From NCBI RefSeq assembly GCF_964028355.1, contig NZ_OZ034761.1:558001-622000 (forward strand): a stretch of 64,000 nt of DNA. The letters are read 5' to 3'. Positions 27,887 to 40,484 of this stretch are shown in pieces (the stretch's first letter is position 1; the number at the start of each line of letters is the position of its first letter). This stretch comes from Wolbachia endosymbiont (group B) of Gerris lacustris (GTDB lineage: Bacteria; Pseudomonadota; Alphaproteobacteria; Rickettsiales; Anaplasmataceae). A program made the translations under genes and the position numbers. The notes under the pieces were generated by a model. It saw only the letters and a program-made list of their open reading frames with translations. It made no database searches and was not told where the DNA came from.

Positions 27887-28546
27887 ATGTTCAGTGGTAT
27901 AATTAAAAGCTATTATGGATCAAATCTTTTAAAGGATATTATTGAGCACCCTTTCAATGTTGAATTAGCAAATAATACTTTAAACATAGAAAATTTCAAG
28001 TTTTATATACAACAAGATGTATTTTTTGTAGCTGATTATGTTCGTACTGTTTTAATTATTGCATCAAAAATGGAGAGTTGTAACAACATTGTTCCATTGA
28101 TTGAGGTGGCTCAAGGAGGAATAGAGATTATGAGAGTGTTATACGACCACTACTTTACTGTATACTCCATAAATCGTGGAGAAAAGTCACTAGAGTGTTT
28201 CAATTTTACTAACTTTCTTTTGTCTACTTCGTATAGCGACATTTATGAAGCTGTAACAGTTCTTTACTCTTGCCATTTTATATATAAAGTTGTTGTTGGT
28301 AGTATGGGAAATAAAATTAAAAAAAATAACAGGTATAAGGATTGGTTTGATTTTTTTAGCAGTAATTTGATGGAATCTGGATGTGTTGCTTTGGAAGATA
28401 TTGTTGACGAGTATTGTAACAAAGTAAGGGAAAGTGAAAGAACCAGAATGCTCGAATTATTTAAAATAACTGCACAATTTGAGTTGGATTTTTGGAGTGG
28501 GGCATATAATTTTTCAAAATTTGATCAAGATTTTAAGAAATATTGA
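27887..28546 (+). CDS. TenA-family protein, copy 2 (diverged)
   Basis: 219 aa from ATG 27887 (or 220 from the GTG at 27884). Its backbone follows copy 1 (EHPFNVELANNTLNIENFKFYIQQD against KHPFNVELMDNTLDYEKFKFYLQQD). The Asp, Cys (LYSCHFIY) and final Glu (FELDFWSGAYN) of the active site remain, but the first and last pocket Tyr are Phe (VFFVA and WFDFF). It is therefore a tandem duplicate that has probably changed substrate or lost activity. Confidence 0.8.
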   Translation: MFSGIIKSYYGSNLLKDIIEHPFNVELANNTLNIENFKFYIQQDVFFVADYVRTVLIIASKMESCNNIVPLIEVAQGGIEIMRVLYDHYFTVYSINRGEKSLECFNFTNFLLSTSYSDIYEAVTVLYSCHFIYKVVVGSMGNKIKKNNRYKDWFDFFSSNLMESGCVALEDIVDEYCNKVRESERTRMLELFKITAQFELDFWSGAYNFSKFDQDFKKY

Positions 28547-28593
28547 CAATTTCAAGCTAATTTGTATGCTTGATACGTATTTTTAAAGATGAT

Positions 28594-29421
28594 ATGAAAA
28601 GTAAAGAGCATGATTTTCATTTAGTGGATCCAAGCCCCTGGCCAATTACTGTATCAGCAGCAATTCTTGTTCTTGCACTTGGATTAGTTGGTACACTCCA
28701 TAAACAAATTTCTGGAATATTTGGTTTAATTCTAGGAATCTCTGCAGTATCAGGAGTACTATTTTATTGGTGGAGAGATGTAATAAGAGAGGCAATTTGT
28801 GATAAATGTCATACTGTCATTGTAAAACATGGACTCAAGCTTGCAATGTACTTGTTTATCCTCTCGGAAGTTGTGTTTTTTATAGCGTTCTTTTGTTCAT
28901 TCTTTAAAGCCTGGCTTGATCCGGTTTTTTTATTTGAAGCGTTTTCTCCTACAAAAAAAGTTGAATGGCCCCCTGAAGGGATTTTACCACCGGATCCGTG
29001 GTCGTTACCATTTATGAATACACTAATATTATTGCTTTCTGGTACAACAATTACTTCAGCACATCATTTTTTACTTGAAAATGATAAAAAAAGCATGATT
29101 AAAATGCTGTCTATAACTATATTGCTTGGGATGTTCTTTATAATAGTGCAAGCAATCGAATATCATGAAGCAAGTTTTTCTTTACGAGAAACAGGAGAAA
29201 AACTTATTTATACATCCAACTTTTACATGATTACTGGTTTTCATTGTGTGCATGTTATAATAGGTATAATATTTTTGTCAGTATGTTTATTTAGAGCTCG
29301 AAAAGATCAATTTACACCTCAAGATCACTTATGCTTTGAGTTTGCTTCTTGGTATTGGCACTTTGTCGATCTAGTCTGGATATTTTTATTTCTGTTTATT
29401 TATTGGCTCAGCGTTTATTAA
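28594..29421 (+). CDS. ctaE: Cytochrome c oxidase subunit III
   Basis: The start is taken at ATG 28594 (MKSKEHDFHLVDPSPWPIT), which matches the usual N-terminus; a TTG 24 bases upstream is possible. 275 aa with seven hydrophobic segments. Family marks are HDFHLVDPSPWP, WWRDVIREA, EVVFFIAFFCSFF, WPPEGILPPDPWSLPFMNTLILL, GTTITSAHH, FHCVHVIIG and FASWYWHFVDLVWIFLFLFIYW. It is a subunit of the terminal oxidase, which needs haem c delivered by the CcmF system encoded at 41936. The last codons abut ruvC. Confidence 0.97.
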   Translation: MKSKEHDFHLVDPSPWPITVSAAILVLALGLVGTLHKQISGIFGLILGISAVSGVLFYWWRDVIREAICDKCHTVIVKHGLKLAMYLFILSEVVFFIAFFCSFFKAWLDPVFLFEAFSPTKKVEWPPEGILPPDPWSLPFMNTLILLLSGTTITSAHHFLLENDKKSMIKMLSITILLGMFFIIVQAIEYHEASFSLRETGEKLIYTSNFYMITGFHCVHVIIGIIFLSVCLFRARKDQFTPQDHLCFEFASWYWHFVDLVWIFLFLFIYWLSVY

Positions 29422-29910
29422 GTGATTAAAATAATAGGTCTAGATCCAGGAATAAGCAAAACTGGTTGGGCCATTATCAATCTGGAAGAAAAAAATAGTA
29501 TTGAATTTTTGGGTGGTGGTGCCATATCAACTGATGGTAAATTGGGTACAGGTGAACGTCTACATATAATTTTTGAAGAACTACAGAAAGTAATTTCTCT
29601 ATATTCTCCAAATGAAGCTGCTGTAGAGAAAATTTTTGTTAATAAAAATCCAAAATCTTCACTAACTTTAGGATATGCAAGAGCGATTGTAATTTTAGTA
29701 TTACAAATGATGGATTTGCACATGAATGAATATGATGCAAACTATATAAAAAAGAGCATTACCGGAAATGGTCATGCTGATAAGGATCAGATTATATTTA
29801 TGGTGAAGCAAATAGTTAAAAACTCAAATATAAAATGTCACCATGCTGCTGACGCTCTTGCTACAGCAATTTGTCATGCTTATACGAGAAGTTCTTGTTT
29901 GATCGAGTAA
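29422..29910 (+). CDS. ruvC: Holliday junction endonuclease RuvC
   Basis: 162 aa from GTG 29422, immediately after the ctaE stop. It is the resolvase of RuvABC. The catalytic acids appear in IIGLDPGISKTGW (Asp), EAAVEKIFVNKNPKS (Glu), NGHADKDQI and HHAADALATAIC (two Asp/His positions), in the canonical order. In a genome this rich in dispersed IS copies, resolution of recombination intermediates between repeats is directly relevant. Confidence 0.96.
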   Translation: MIKIIGLDPGISKTGWAIINLEEKNSIEFLGGGAISTDGKLGTGERLHIIFEELQKVISLYSPNEAAVEKIFVNKNPKSSLTLGYARAIVILVLQMMDLHMNEYDANYIKKSITGNGHADKDQIIFMVKQIVKNSNIKCHHAADALATAICHAYTRSSCLIE

Positions 29911-29922
29911 TTTTACATGAAT

Positions 29923-30390
29923 TCATTTGATGGTGTTTATCTTATCTAATGTTCGTTGCAGAATAATACATGCGGCAATTTTATCATCTATTTTTTTTGA
30001 TTTTGTGATTGATATTTCAGTAATTTTTAGTGCATGAGTTGCAAGAGATGTTGATAAACTTTCATCTTGTAGATATATGTTTATCTTACATTTTTTTATT
30101 ATTTTATTTGCAAATTGGATTATTGCTTTACACCATTCGGTCTCTTGGTCATCTATTGTGAATGGTAGCCCTATTACCATTGATCCAGCTTCATTTTCTT
30201 TAAGCATTCTATGTAGATAGCCTAAATCTTTGCTCATATTTCTTCTGTGATATATACTATGAGCTGTAGCTATAAGCTGTGTTTTATCACTAAATGCCAT
30301 GCCTATTTGTTTTTCTCCCATATCAAGACACATTAAACGCTTATCTTTTGGAATAGACTTTAGGAATTCATCTGGATTTCTATGTAGCAT
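29923..30390 (-). CDS. ruvX: YqgF/RuvX-type Holliday junction resolvase-like protein
   Basis: 155 aa with the RNase H-like fold: RLMCLDMGEKQIGMAFSD (first Asp), GSMVIGLPFT, YLQDESLSTSLA (Glu) and DDKIAACIILQRTL (final Asp). YqgF proteins process pre-16S rRNA in several bacteria. It is convergent with ruvC, with only 12 bases between stops. Confidence 0.93.
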   Translation of the reverse strand: MLHRNPDEFLKSIPKDKRLMCLDMGEKQIGMAFSDKTQLIATAHSIYHRRNMSKDLGYLHRMLKENEAGSMVIGLPFTIDDQETEWCKAIIQFANKIIKKCKINIYLQDESLSTSLATHALKITEISITKSKKIDDKIAACIILQRTLDKINTIK

Positions 30391-30399
30391 CTATTAGAT

Positions 30400-30715
30400 T
30401 TCCTTTAAAGCCAAGAATAAACAAATAAGTTGTAACGTGATGTAGAACTGTAAGAACGTCCTGTAAGGCAAGATGTCATTCGAGTAGCTGATACTGGAAT
30501 CCAGCCTATTTGATCATAGACGTTGTTTTTGACATATGTTCCCTGCCAATTGTATGGTCTGCAAGCACTTTTATACCTGGTCGAACACTGGGATGACAAG
30601 GGGAGGAGCGTTTGGATGTTGGTGAGGATTACTTGGATGACGGAAAAGAGAATACTGGAAGATAACTGAGTTGCCTTGAAAACATAACTTTTGTACAGTT
30701 GTATTTTTGTGACAG
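30400..30715. repeat. Palindromic-repeat region without a gene
   Basis: The gap between ruvX and nrdA holds pieces of the dispersed repeat (GAGTAGCTGATACTGGAATC, CACTGGGATGACAAGG, TTACTTGGATGACGG). Open frames here are only translations of repeat DNA. Confidence 0.65.
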
Positions 30716-30730
30716 TAAGGTATGCCCATT

Positions 30731-32515
30731 CTACTGGCATGATAGACATTCATCATAATTAATATCTGTTTTTTGTTGCAATATTTCACTTTTTTTGAGT
30801 ATGTCATGTGAAATCTTGTCAGCTCTCTGCATTGATTGTGACCTGCAGTAGTATAAGCTCTTTAATCCTTTTTTCCAAGCAAGCATATGTATTTTATGTA
30901 AGTAACGTTTATGCACATTGGCAGGTAAGAACAGATTTACTGATTGAGATTGACAAATATAGGGAGTTCTATCGCTTGCATGTTCTATAATCCATTGTTG
31001 ATCAAGTTCGTATGCTGTTTTAAATGTCAGTTTTTCATGCTTGCTAAGAAAATCTAAATGCTGAACAGAACCCTCATTTGTTGAAATTGAGGACCATATT
31101 TCATCATTGTCTTGATTTTTTTTTGCTAGTAGTTTTTGCAAAAATTTATTTCGTACTACAAATGAACCTGTCAGTGTCTTCTGTATAAATACGTTTGCTG
31201 CATATGGCTCTATTCCAGGGGAAGTGTTGCCTGCGATAATCGAAATTGAGGCAGTTGGAGCAATAGCGAGCTTATGTGTGAACCTTTCCATTAGATCGAT
31301 TTCTTTAGCGTCAAGACATGGCCCTTTTTCTTCTGCTAATTTTTTAGAAACTACATCCGCTTGCTCGCGCAAATGCTTAAATACTTTTTTATTCCATTGT
31401 TGGGCTGTTACTGATTCAAAAGGAACCATTTTACTTTGTAAAAATGAATGAAAACCCATCACACCAAGACCAATACTACGCTCTCTTATTGCGGAATATT
31501 TTGCTCGCTGTATTTCATTTGGTGCTTGATTTATGAAATCCTCTAATACATTATCAAGAAAACGCATTATATCTTCTATGAAAAGCTCATTATCTTTCCA
31601 TTCTTCGTAGTATTCAAGATTTACGGATGATAAACAACATACAGCAGTGCGTGACTTGTTCAGGTGATCGTAACCTGTAGTTAAAGTTATTTCACTGCAT
31701 AGGTTTGACATTTTGATGTCTAAATTGAGCTTTTTGTAAGGTTCTGGTTTATTGTTATTTGTTGCATTAAGAAAGATAATATAAGGTTCTCCAGTTTCAA
31801 TTCTTGCTGTTAATATTTTAATCCATATATCCCGTGCTTTTACTGTTGAAATAACTTTATTATTATGAGGGCTTATTAAATCCCATTCTTGATCATCTTC
31901 AACAGCTTGCATAAATTTATCTGTTACTATTACAGCATGATGTATATTTAATGCTTTGCGATTTGGGTCACCACCAGTTGGCTTACGTAAATCTAGAAAC
32001 TCTTCTATCTCTGGATGGGATACAGGAAGATAGACGGCTGAGCTTCCTCTTCTTAATGATCCTTGGCTGATTGCAAGCGTTAGAGCGTTTTGTACTACAA
32101 TAAATGGCACAATTCCTGATGTTTTACCGCTACCTTTGACACTTTCACCAATTGAACGTAAATTTCCCCAATAACTACCTATTCCACCACCACGTGCAGC
32201 GAGCCAAACATTTTCATTCCATAAATCAACTATTCCCTGCAAGCTATCTTCAGTTTCATTAAGAAAGCAGGAAATAGGCAATCCTCTCTTGGTACCACCA
32301 TTGCTAAGTATTGGTGTTGAAGGCATGAACCACAAATTGCTCATGTAATCATAAAGACGCTGTGCATGTTTTTTATTATCAGAATAGTAATTAGCAATAC
32401 GTATAAAGAGATCTTGATAACTTTCATTTTCTATTAAATACCTGTCCAATAGAACTGCTTTTCCAAAATTAGTTAATTTACTATCCTTTGCGTAATTAAT
32501 AGTAATGTAATTCAT
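30731..32515 (-). CDS. nrdA: Ribonucleoside-diphosphate reductase alpha subunit
   Basis: 594 aa class I large subunit; it makes dNDPs. Seen: FMPSTPILSNGGTKRGLPISCFLNETEDSLQGI (substrate-site Cys), GGGIGSYWGNLRS, NLCSEI and CCLSSVNLEYY, RERSIGLGVMGFHSFLQ, LAIAPTASISIIAGNTSPGIEP (a hallmark loop), and the redox-active C-terminal pair CLSC in YDECLSCQ. There is no long N-terminal ATP-cone, so overall activity regulation by ATP/dATP is probably absent. The beta subunit is not in the window. Confidence 0.96.
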   Translation of the reverse strand: MNYITINYAKDSKLTNFGKAVLLDRYLIENESYQDLFIRIANYYSDNKKHAQRLYDYMSNLWFMPSTPILSNGGTKRGLPISCFLNETEDSLQGIVDLWNENVWLAARGGGIGSYWGNLRSIGESVKGSGKTSGIVPFIVVQNALTLAISQGSLRRGSSAVYLPVSHPEIEEFLDLRKPTGGDPNRKALNIHHAVIVTDKFMQAVEDDQEWDLISPHNNKVISTVKARDIWIKILTARIETGEPYIIFLNATNNNKPEPYKKLNLDIKMSNLCSEITLTTGYDHLNKSRTAVCCLSSVNLEYYEEWKDNELFIEDIMRFLDNVLEDFINQAPNEIQRAKYSAIRERSIGLGVMGFHSFLQSKMVPFESVTAQQWNKKVFKHLREQADVVSKKLAEEKGPCLDAKEIDLMERFTHKLAIAPTASISIIAGNTSPGIEPYAANVFIQKTLTGSFVVRNKFLQKLLAKKNQDNDEIWSSISTNEGSVQHLDFLSKHEKLTFKTAYELDQQWIIEHASDRTPYICQSQSVNLFLPANVHKRYLHKIHMLAWKKGLKSLYYCRSQSMQRADKISHDILKKSEILQQKTDINYDECLSCQ

Positions 32516-32563
32516 AAGGCTCCTTTTATTATGCTATAGACATTTATTTGAGAAATTTCTAAG

Positions 32564-33634
32564 TTAAGTTGTTGAATTTTTTTGTGGATGCTGTAATGCA
32601 AACAAGATACCATCAACCTGACTGCCATATATTTTACAGTAACTCATATGACTTATTTGCATATTTGTTTCTTTTGCAACATGCTGAATATAATCTTCAG
32701 AATGATGAAAATAATCTCCTTTGTTTACAAAGTCAATACCTTTACCTTCTTTTCTTCTTACTAAGCATACAATAACCCCTTTTTCGCTCATAGATCTTTT
32801 TGCTAATTCCAATTCTTCTTGAAAATCATATAGATAATGTAGCACTTCAGCAAAGATAATTACATCATACTGCTGGTTTTTCTCTTGTTTAAGAAACTCT
32901 TTCATTTCCATATGTACCAATTCATTGTAAACAGGGTTACCTTTTATAAAGCATCCTCTTGCTATATTTAGCATTCTATTTGAAATGTCAATTCCTGTTA
33001 TGTGTCTTCCAGTATTGTTTATTTTTAAGAAATGACCACATATTCCAGTTCCACAACCAAGGTCAAGTATATTGAGTTCAGAAGTGGAATTGTTAAAGAC
33101 TTTTGTAATTATCATGTGTACGAGTTCATGCCCTCTGTATTGTTTGGCAATTAGCCAATGCTCAACAAAATATTCACCTGTGTAATCAAAATATTGCTTT
33201 ATGAGATTTTCAGGCAATTCTACAATATCTGATGTGTTTGTTATTTTTTTTATGTAGTAAGAAGCTTCTTTGTGACTACTATCTAATTTTAGCGTCTTTG
33301 TTAAATAAGTATAGGCTTTATTAGTATTTCCTACTGCAAAATGACATCTTCCAATATTATACCAGGTTATAGGTAATTTGGGGTAGAGTATGCTAATTAA
33401 CCAAAATCTTAACTTTGCATCTGATATATTACCTTTATAGAAGTGATATAATCCGATTTCAATGTTGGTATTCAACAGGTTTTTAGATCTTTCAAGAAGC
33501 ACTACAACTTCTTTATGGAAAGTGTTGTATTTATCCATAATGAAGTTTTTTACTTTTTTAATATTTAATAAACCAGTGAGCTTAGATATACAATTTAAAG
33601 CAAAGTTTTTTATAAAAGATAGATTACTTTTCAT
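32564..33634 (-). CDS. TPR-containing SAM-dependent methyltransferase
   Basis: 356 aa. Residues about 60-150 form TPR-like helices (IGLYHFYKGNISDAKLRFW, WYNIGRCHFAVGNTNKAYTYL). Residues 195-330 are a class I methyltransferase with motif I ILDLGCGTGICGHFL, ITGIDISNRMLNIAR, YDVIIFAEVLHYL and GVIVCLVRRKEG. TPR-methyltransferase fusions of this sort occur across Rickettsiales; the substrate is unknown. Downstream of this gene nrdA follows on the same strand after about 50 bases. Confidence 0.87.
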   Translation of the reverse strand: MKSNLSFIKNFALNCISKLTGLLNIKKVKNFIMDKYNTFHKEVVVLLERSKNLLNTNIEIGLYHFYKGNISDAKLRFWLISILYPKLPITWYNIGRCHFAVGNTNKAYTYLTKTLKLDSSHKEASYYIKKITNTSDIVELPENLIKQYFDYTGEYFVEHWLIAKQYRGHELVHMIITKVFNNSTSELNILDLGCGTGICGHFLKINNTGRHITGIDISNRMLNIARGCFIKGNPVYNELVHMEMKEFLKQEKNQQYDVIIFAEVLHYLYDFQEELELAKRSMSEKGVIVCLVRRKEGKGIDFVNKGDYFHHSEDYIQHVAKETNMQISHMSYCKIYGSQVDGILFALQHPQKNSTT

Positions 33635-33827
33635 ACATTAGAAATACTCCGAATGTTCATTATCATTTTTAGGTAACTAATTTTAACACATTTTATCTTA
33701 CAAAATATCTTTTTCATTAATTTTTCTGTACATATCAATTTATCGAATATTTCTCAGATTGTACTGTTTAAGATTGCTGGTATATTGTTGTTGATAATAA
33801 TAGGTAAATGTTTTGTGTAAAAAGGCG

Positions 33828-33856
33828 TTGACATATGATTTATCAGATTGTAACAT
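33828..33856 (+). promoter_or_regulatory. Probable rRNA promoter
   Basis: TTGACA at 33828-33833, a 17-base spacer and TAACAT at 33851-33856 lie about 110 bases ahead of the 23S 5' end. The gap 33635-33965 has no gene, so this is the likely start of the separate 23S-5S transcript. Confidence 0.6.
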
Positions 33857-33965
33857 ATAAAAGATTAGTTTTTAGATGTTTGAAAAGTTTTATGGTAGAG
33901 ATTATTTAATCTCAATTCAATTGTAAGTTAATATTTAACTCTGCATATTCTACATATAGTCAGAT

Positions 33966-36730
<2,765 letters not shown>

Positions 36731-36796
36731 CTTTCTATATGTGTATATGCAGTGTTAAATATTAAATTGAAATTTATTAAGTCAGAAATTTTTATT

Positions 36797-36906
36797 GACT
36801 TGGTGGCTATAGCAAAAATGAACCACCCGATCTCATTTCGAACTCGGAAGTGAAACTTTTTGGCGCCGATGATACTTAAAAAGGGAAAGTAGGTCGTTGC
36901 CAAGTT
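36797..36906 (+). rRNA. 5S ribosomal RNA
   Basis: About 110 bases, starting GACTTGGTGGCTATAGC and closing with GGTCGTTGCCAAGTT, so that the terminal helix (ACTTGG/CCAAGT) pairs. Internal CCACCCGATCTCATTTCGAA and GAACTCGGAAGTGAAAC are standard 5S elements. It follows 23S by about 65 bases. Confidence 0.94.
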
Positions 36907-36984
36907 TATAAAAATTTCTTTTTTATTTATATCTGTTCAGCAGAGCGGTGAAACAAGGTAAACATGGAGTAGCTGTGAGGTAAT

Positions 36985-38030
36985 ATAACTGATCTTTTAG
37001 AACTCTGCGAAAACTGTAAAATAGAAGTAGAAAATTTAAAAGCAGAAATGAAGCTTTGAAGATTGAAGACGCTTAGTTAAAGGAAAAGCTAGGTTTAAAT
37101 TCGAAAAATTCTCAGCTCAAGAGAGCTATACAAAATATAAAAGAGCAAACCAAAAAGTGAAAAGAGTATTGATGGTCAAGTTAGGTGTGTCAAAATGGAT
37201 GCAGATGAGGTGGTAAAAGTACAATTTGTTACCTATTTGCAAATGAGGAGGAGAGATAGCAATGTTTAACAAATCATCAAAAAGTTGATCTTCCGAAAAT
37301 CAAACTTTATATAATTGAATATTAATTAAGTTGTTGGAGATGAGGAGAAAGAAAAAGTAGCAAACTACCAAAAAGCAGATACATTTAGTCCAAGAGTTAG
37401 GTTGATAATTGTAGTAATCAGTGGATTTTATAAAAATTCAAAACGTGAGAATTATAAAGGTAAACCTGGTTAGTGCTGAAGCAATACTGCAAGTTTTAAA
37501 GAGAAAGAAGATTTAAAAGACAGTGTATGTTGCAATCGTAATAGTCGCTGACAGATATGCAGCGTACAATTGTTTTGCTGATAAAAAAGGTAAATTTGTT
37601 GGGCACACTTAGCAAGGTACTTTGAAACATAGCTGGACTATTGAAGTTAAAGTTCTGGGCTGTTGCTTAAAAAACGCATCCACTGAATTATTTGTACTAA
37701 AAAAAAGCTTTATTAAAAAGTGAAATAGATGTTTTAACAGAAGTGTAAGAAAGTTGCAAAACGTATAAGGTATTACTTGAAGCTACCTATCGGGAGTGTT
37801 AAATAAACCATACGCGTCAAGTTAAGGAAAAATGAGCAAATTTATTGAACTCAAAGTTGATATTCTTGTTTTTCTATATTTATCTTTTAAGGAGAATTTT
37901 GACCAGGTTGAGATGAGTTTTTTGAGGAAAATTTGCACTTTACTGACTACACAATTTAATGTTAAGAATAGCTCTCTAACTCGCCTTTTAAGCTCAATAA
38001 ATGCCTTTGTTAGACTAACCCTTTTTTAGT
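36985..38030 (+). pseudogene. Degraded IS66-like transposase remnant
   Basis: No long frame is open, but pieces in all forward frames resemble an IS66 TnpC transposase in order: ELCENCKIEVENLKAEMKL (coiled coil), LKEKLGLNSKNSQ (cf. LGLNSKNSSKPPS), VDLPKIKLYIIEY (cf. the zinc-finger/DLPEIK region), DRYAAYNCFADKKGKFVG (cf. DGYAAYN) and DILVFLYLSFKENFDQVEMSFL (cf. PFDNNQAERDIR). Many stops and frameshifts make it an old relic. Confirmation needs a translated search; the call rests on weak but ordered similarity. Confidence 0.5.
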
Positions 38031-38141
38031 TCTGTACAACCCATGAAATATAAGAATCGCACACAATTTATAGCTAACCTAAGTAAGATTTCCTCAAAGG
38101 GTGGGGGTAAAAAGGTATAATACTGCTTTAATGAAGGTAGA

Positions 38142-38745
38142 ATGATGCCAAAGCCATATAGTGAGGACCTGAGGGAACGAGTTTTAAAAGTGGTAGATGA
38201 GAAAAAAATGACTATGGAAGAAGTAAGGAAGATGTTCAAAATTGATAGAAAAACTATATACTGGTGGAGGAAAAGAAGAGAAGAAAGAGAAACCGTCTTC
38301 AGGCTATCAAAAGGGACATAGTCATAAAATTAAAGATTTAGATAGCTTTGTCAAATTTCTGGATGAAAACCGAGATATTACGATTGAAAAAATAATTGAA
38401 AAATTTGGCAACATGTGCAAAGATACAGTCTACAATTATCTTAAAAAAGTAAACTATACATATAAAAAAAACTTTTCTTTATCAGGAAAGGAATGAAGAG
38501 AAACGCAAGGAGTTCATAAAAAAAATAGAAGGAATAGAAAAAGAAAACTTGATATTCATAGATGAGTCTGGAGTAGAAGACAACAGATTTTATGAATATG
38601 GGTGGTCTCAAAAAGGCAAGAGGTTATTTGCCCAGGGTTTAAAAGAAAGAGGGTAAGCATAATTGGAGCACTAAATGAAGGAAAAATTAAAGCTTCCTGG
38701 GTAATTGAAGGCTACTGCAACAGCGAGATTTTTGAAGATAATATG
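38142..38745 (+). pseudogene. Second-type IS630 transposase remnant
   Basis: Begins MMPKPYSEDLRERVLKVVDE and continues KMTMEEVRKMFKIDRKTIYWWRKRREE, an HTH typical of IS630 transposases but unlike the five full copies here. A frameshift near 38280 leads to GYQKGHSHKIKDLDSFVKFL..., and another near 38490 to NLIFIDESGVEDNRF, the first catalytic Asp. It is cut off at about 38745 by the left end of an IS256 copy. Confidence 0.8.
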
Positions 38746-39437
38746 GGGATGTTCAAAAAAGTGTGTCAAACCGAGAAGTAAAATATAATTGAGATAAAAA
38801 TGGAGGTTTGACATGAGTCAAGTAAATAGAACTACTGGTTTGGTAGATTATAAAGAATTAGAAACAAATATCTTGTCGTCTATACGAGAAGGTAGACCAT
38901 TAATGGGAAAAGATGGTGCACTAACGCCATTTGTAAAAAGGCTACTTGAAGCAAGCTTGGAGGGTGAAATAGAATCATTTATCTACTGAAAGCAAAGAAA
39001 ACAATCGTAGAAACGGAAGAAATGGAAAAACTTTGAAGACAAGTGCAGGTTCATTTGAACTATTGACACCAAGAGACAGAGAGGGAAGTTTTGAACCACA
39101 GATAGTGAAAAAAAGGCAAACAAGCCTACATCCAGAACTTGAAACAAAGGTCTTGAACATGTTTGCAAGTGGTATGGGATACAGAGATATAGCATCATAT
39201 GTGGAAGAAATTTATGACCATAAAATATCTGCAGCAGAGATATCTGGAATTACAGATAAATTACTACCTATAATCAATGAATGGCGTAGTCGTCCACTGC
39301 AATCAGTGTATCCAATAGTATTTATGGATGGGATGTTTTTTAAGGTAAAAGAAGACGGTCGCTGTGTAAGTAAGTGCATGTATAACATATTAGGAATAGA
39401 CCAAAATGGCAGAAAAGAAGTACTGGGTTTTTACTAA
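38746..39437 (+). pseudogene. IS256-family element copy A, truncated and frameshifted
   Basis: The left end GGGATGTTCAAAAAAGTG matches the intact IS256 at 58532 with one change. The transposase starts at 38814 (MSQVNRTTGLVDYKELETNI) and loses frame near 38980 by one missing base (GEIESFIY*), then reopens as TSAGSFELLTPRDREGSF. It ends at GRKEVLGFY, about halfway, where 34 bases of an IS630 end follow. It is about 10% diverged from the intact copy, so it is an older insertion. Confidence 0.88.
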
Positions 39438-39471
39438 TACCAACTCTCATTATTAATGAACCAAATAAGAA
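39438..39471 (-). mobile_element. IS630-family end remnant, 34 bp
   Basis: TACCAACTCTCATTATTAAT and the next 14 bases equal the ends of the five IS630 copies (orfB side). The rest of the element is missing; an IS256 left end begins at 39472. The left junction lacks a clean TNA duplication, so this is a recombination or nested-insertion scar. Confidence 0.85.
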
Positions 39472-40484
39472 GGGAACGTTCAAAAAAGTGTGTCAAACCG
39501 AAAAAAAAGTAATAAATTGATATAAAAAATGGAGGTTTGATATGAGTCAAGCAAATAGAACTAATGGGTTGGTAGATTATAAAGAATTAGAAACAAATAT
39601 CCTGTCATCTATACGAGAAGGAAGACCATTGACAGGAAGAGATGGAGCATTAACACCGTTTATAAAAAGGTTGCTAGAGGCAAGTCTGGAAGGTGAAATA
39701 GAAAGCCACATGTCAGCTAAAAGTGAAGAAAATAACCGAAGAAATGGGAGAAATGCAAAAACTTTACGCACGAGTGCAGGTTCATTTGAGCTGCTAACAC
39801 CAAGAGATAGGGAGGGAAACTTTGAACCGCAAATAGTCAAAAAAAGGCAAACGAGCCTACATCCAGAACTTGAAGCAAAGGTCTTAAGTACATACGCCAG
39901 TGGCATGGGATACAGAGACATAGCTTCACACGTTGAGGAAATATATGACCATAAAATATCAGCAGCAGAGATATCCAGTATTACTGATAAATTGCTACCA
40001 ATAATCAATGAATGGCGCAGCCGTCCACTGCAATCAGTGTATCCAATAGTGTTCATGGATGGCATGTTTTTTAAGGTCAAGGAGGACGGACATTGCGTAA
40101 GTAAATGCATGTATAATATATTGGGTATAAATCAAAATGGCAGAAAAGAAGTATTAGGTTTTTATTTGGCTGAAAGTGAGGGAGCTAACTTCTGGTTGGG
40201 AGTTCTAAATGACCTCAAAGAAAGAGGAGTAGAAGATATTTTAATTGCCTGCATTGATGGACTAAAAAGCTTTCCTACAGCTATAAATAGTGTATTTCCT
40301 AAAGCAGAAGTACAGCTATGTATAGTGCATCAGATAAGGAATTCACTGAAATATGTATCTAGCAAAGATGTAAAAGTTTTCATGAATGATTTGAAAAAAA
40401 TATATCGTGCTTCAAGTAAAGAAATCGCTGAGAATTATTTGCTTGAGCTGGAAGAAAAATGGAGTGAAAAATATCCCTTAGTTA
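39472..40484 (+). mobile_element. IS256-family element copy B, right part missing
   Basis: Left end GGGAACGTTCAAAAAAGTG followed by the transposase gene from 39542. The sequence equals the intact copy C up to base 40484, then an IS5 begins. The last third of the IS256 is not found on the far side of the IS5, so this is not a simple insertion. Confidence 0.9.
39542..40484 (+). pseudogene. IS256-family transposase, truncated copy B
   Basis: Identical over 314 codons to the intact protein encoded at 58602, including VFMDGMFFKVKEDG and LIACIDGLKSFPTAI (the first two catalytic Asp). It is cut after EKWSEKYPLV, losing the C-terminal catalytic Glu region; the frame then runs four codons into the IS5 (RTCT). 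Confidence 0.9.

Noticed and set aside
27887..28546. Second tenA-like gene treated as a pseudogene
   Set aside because: The frame is complete and the Cys and Glu of the active site remain; divergence looks like change of function rather than decay.
30405..30807. Minus-strand frames of 78-114 aa between ruvX and nrdA
   Set aside because: They are translations of dispersed repeat DNA (GWIPVSATRMT type) and lack a ribosome-binding site.
37832..38029. 65-aa frame after the rRNA genes taken as a separate small gene
   Set aside because: It fits better as the last piece of the decayed IS66-like transposase.
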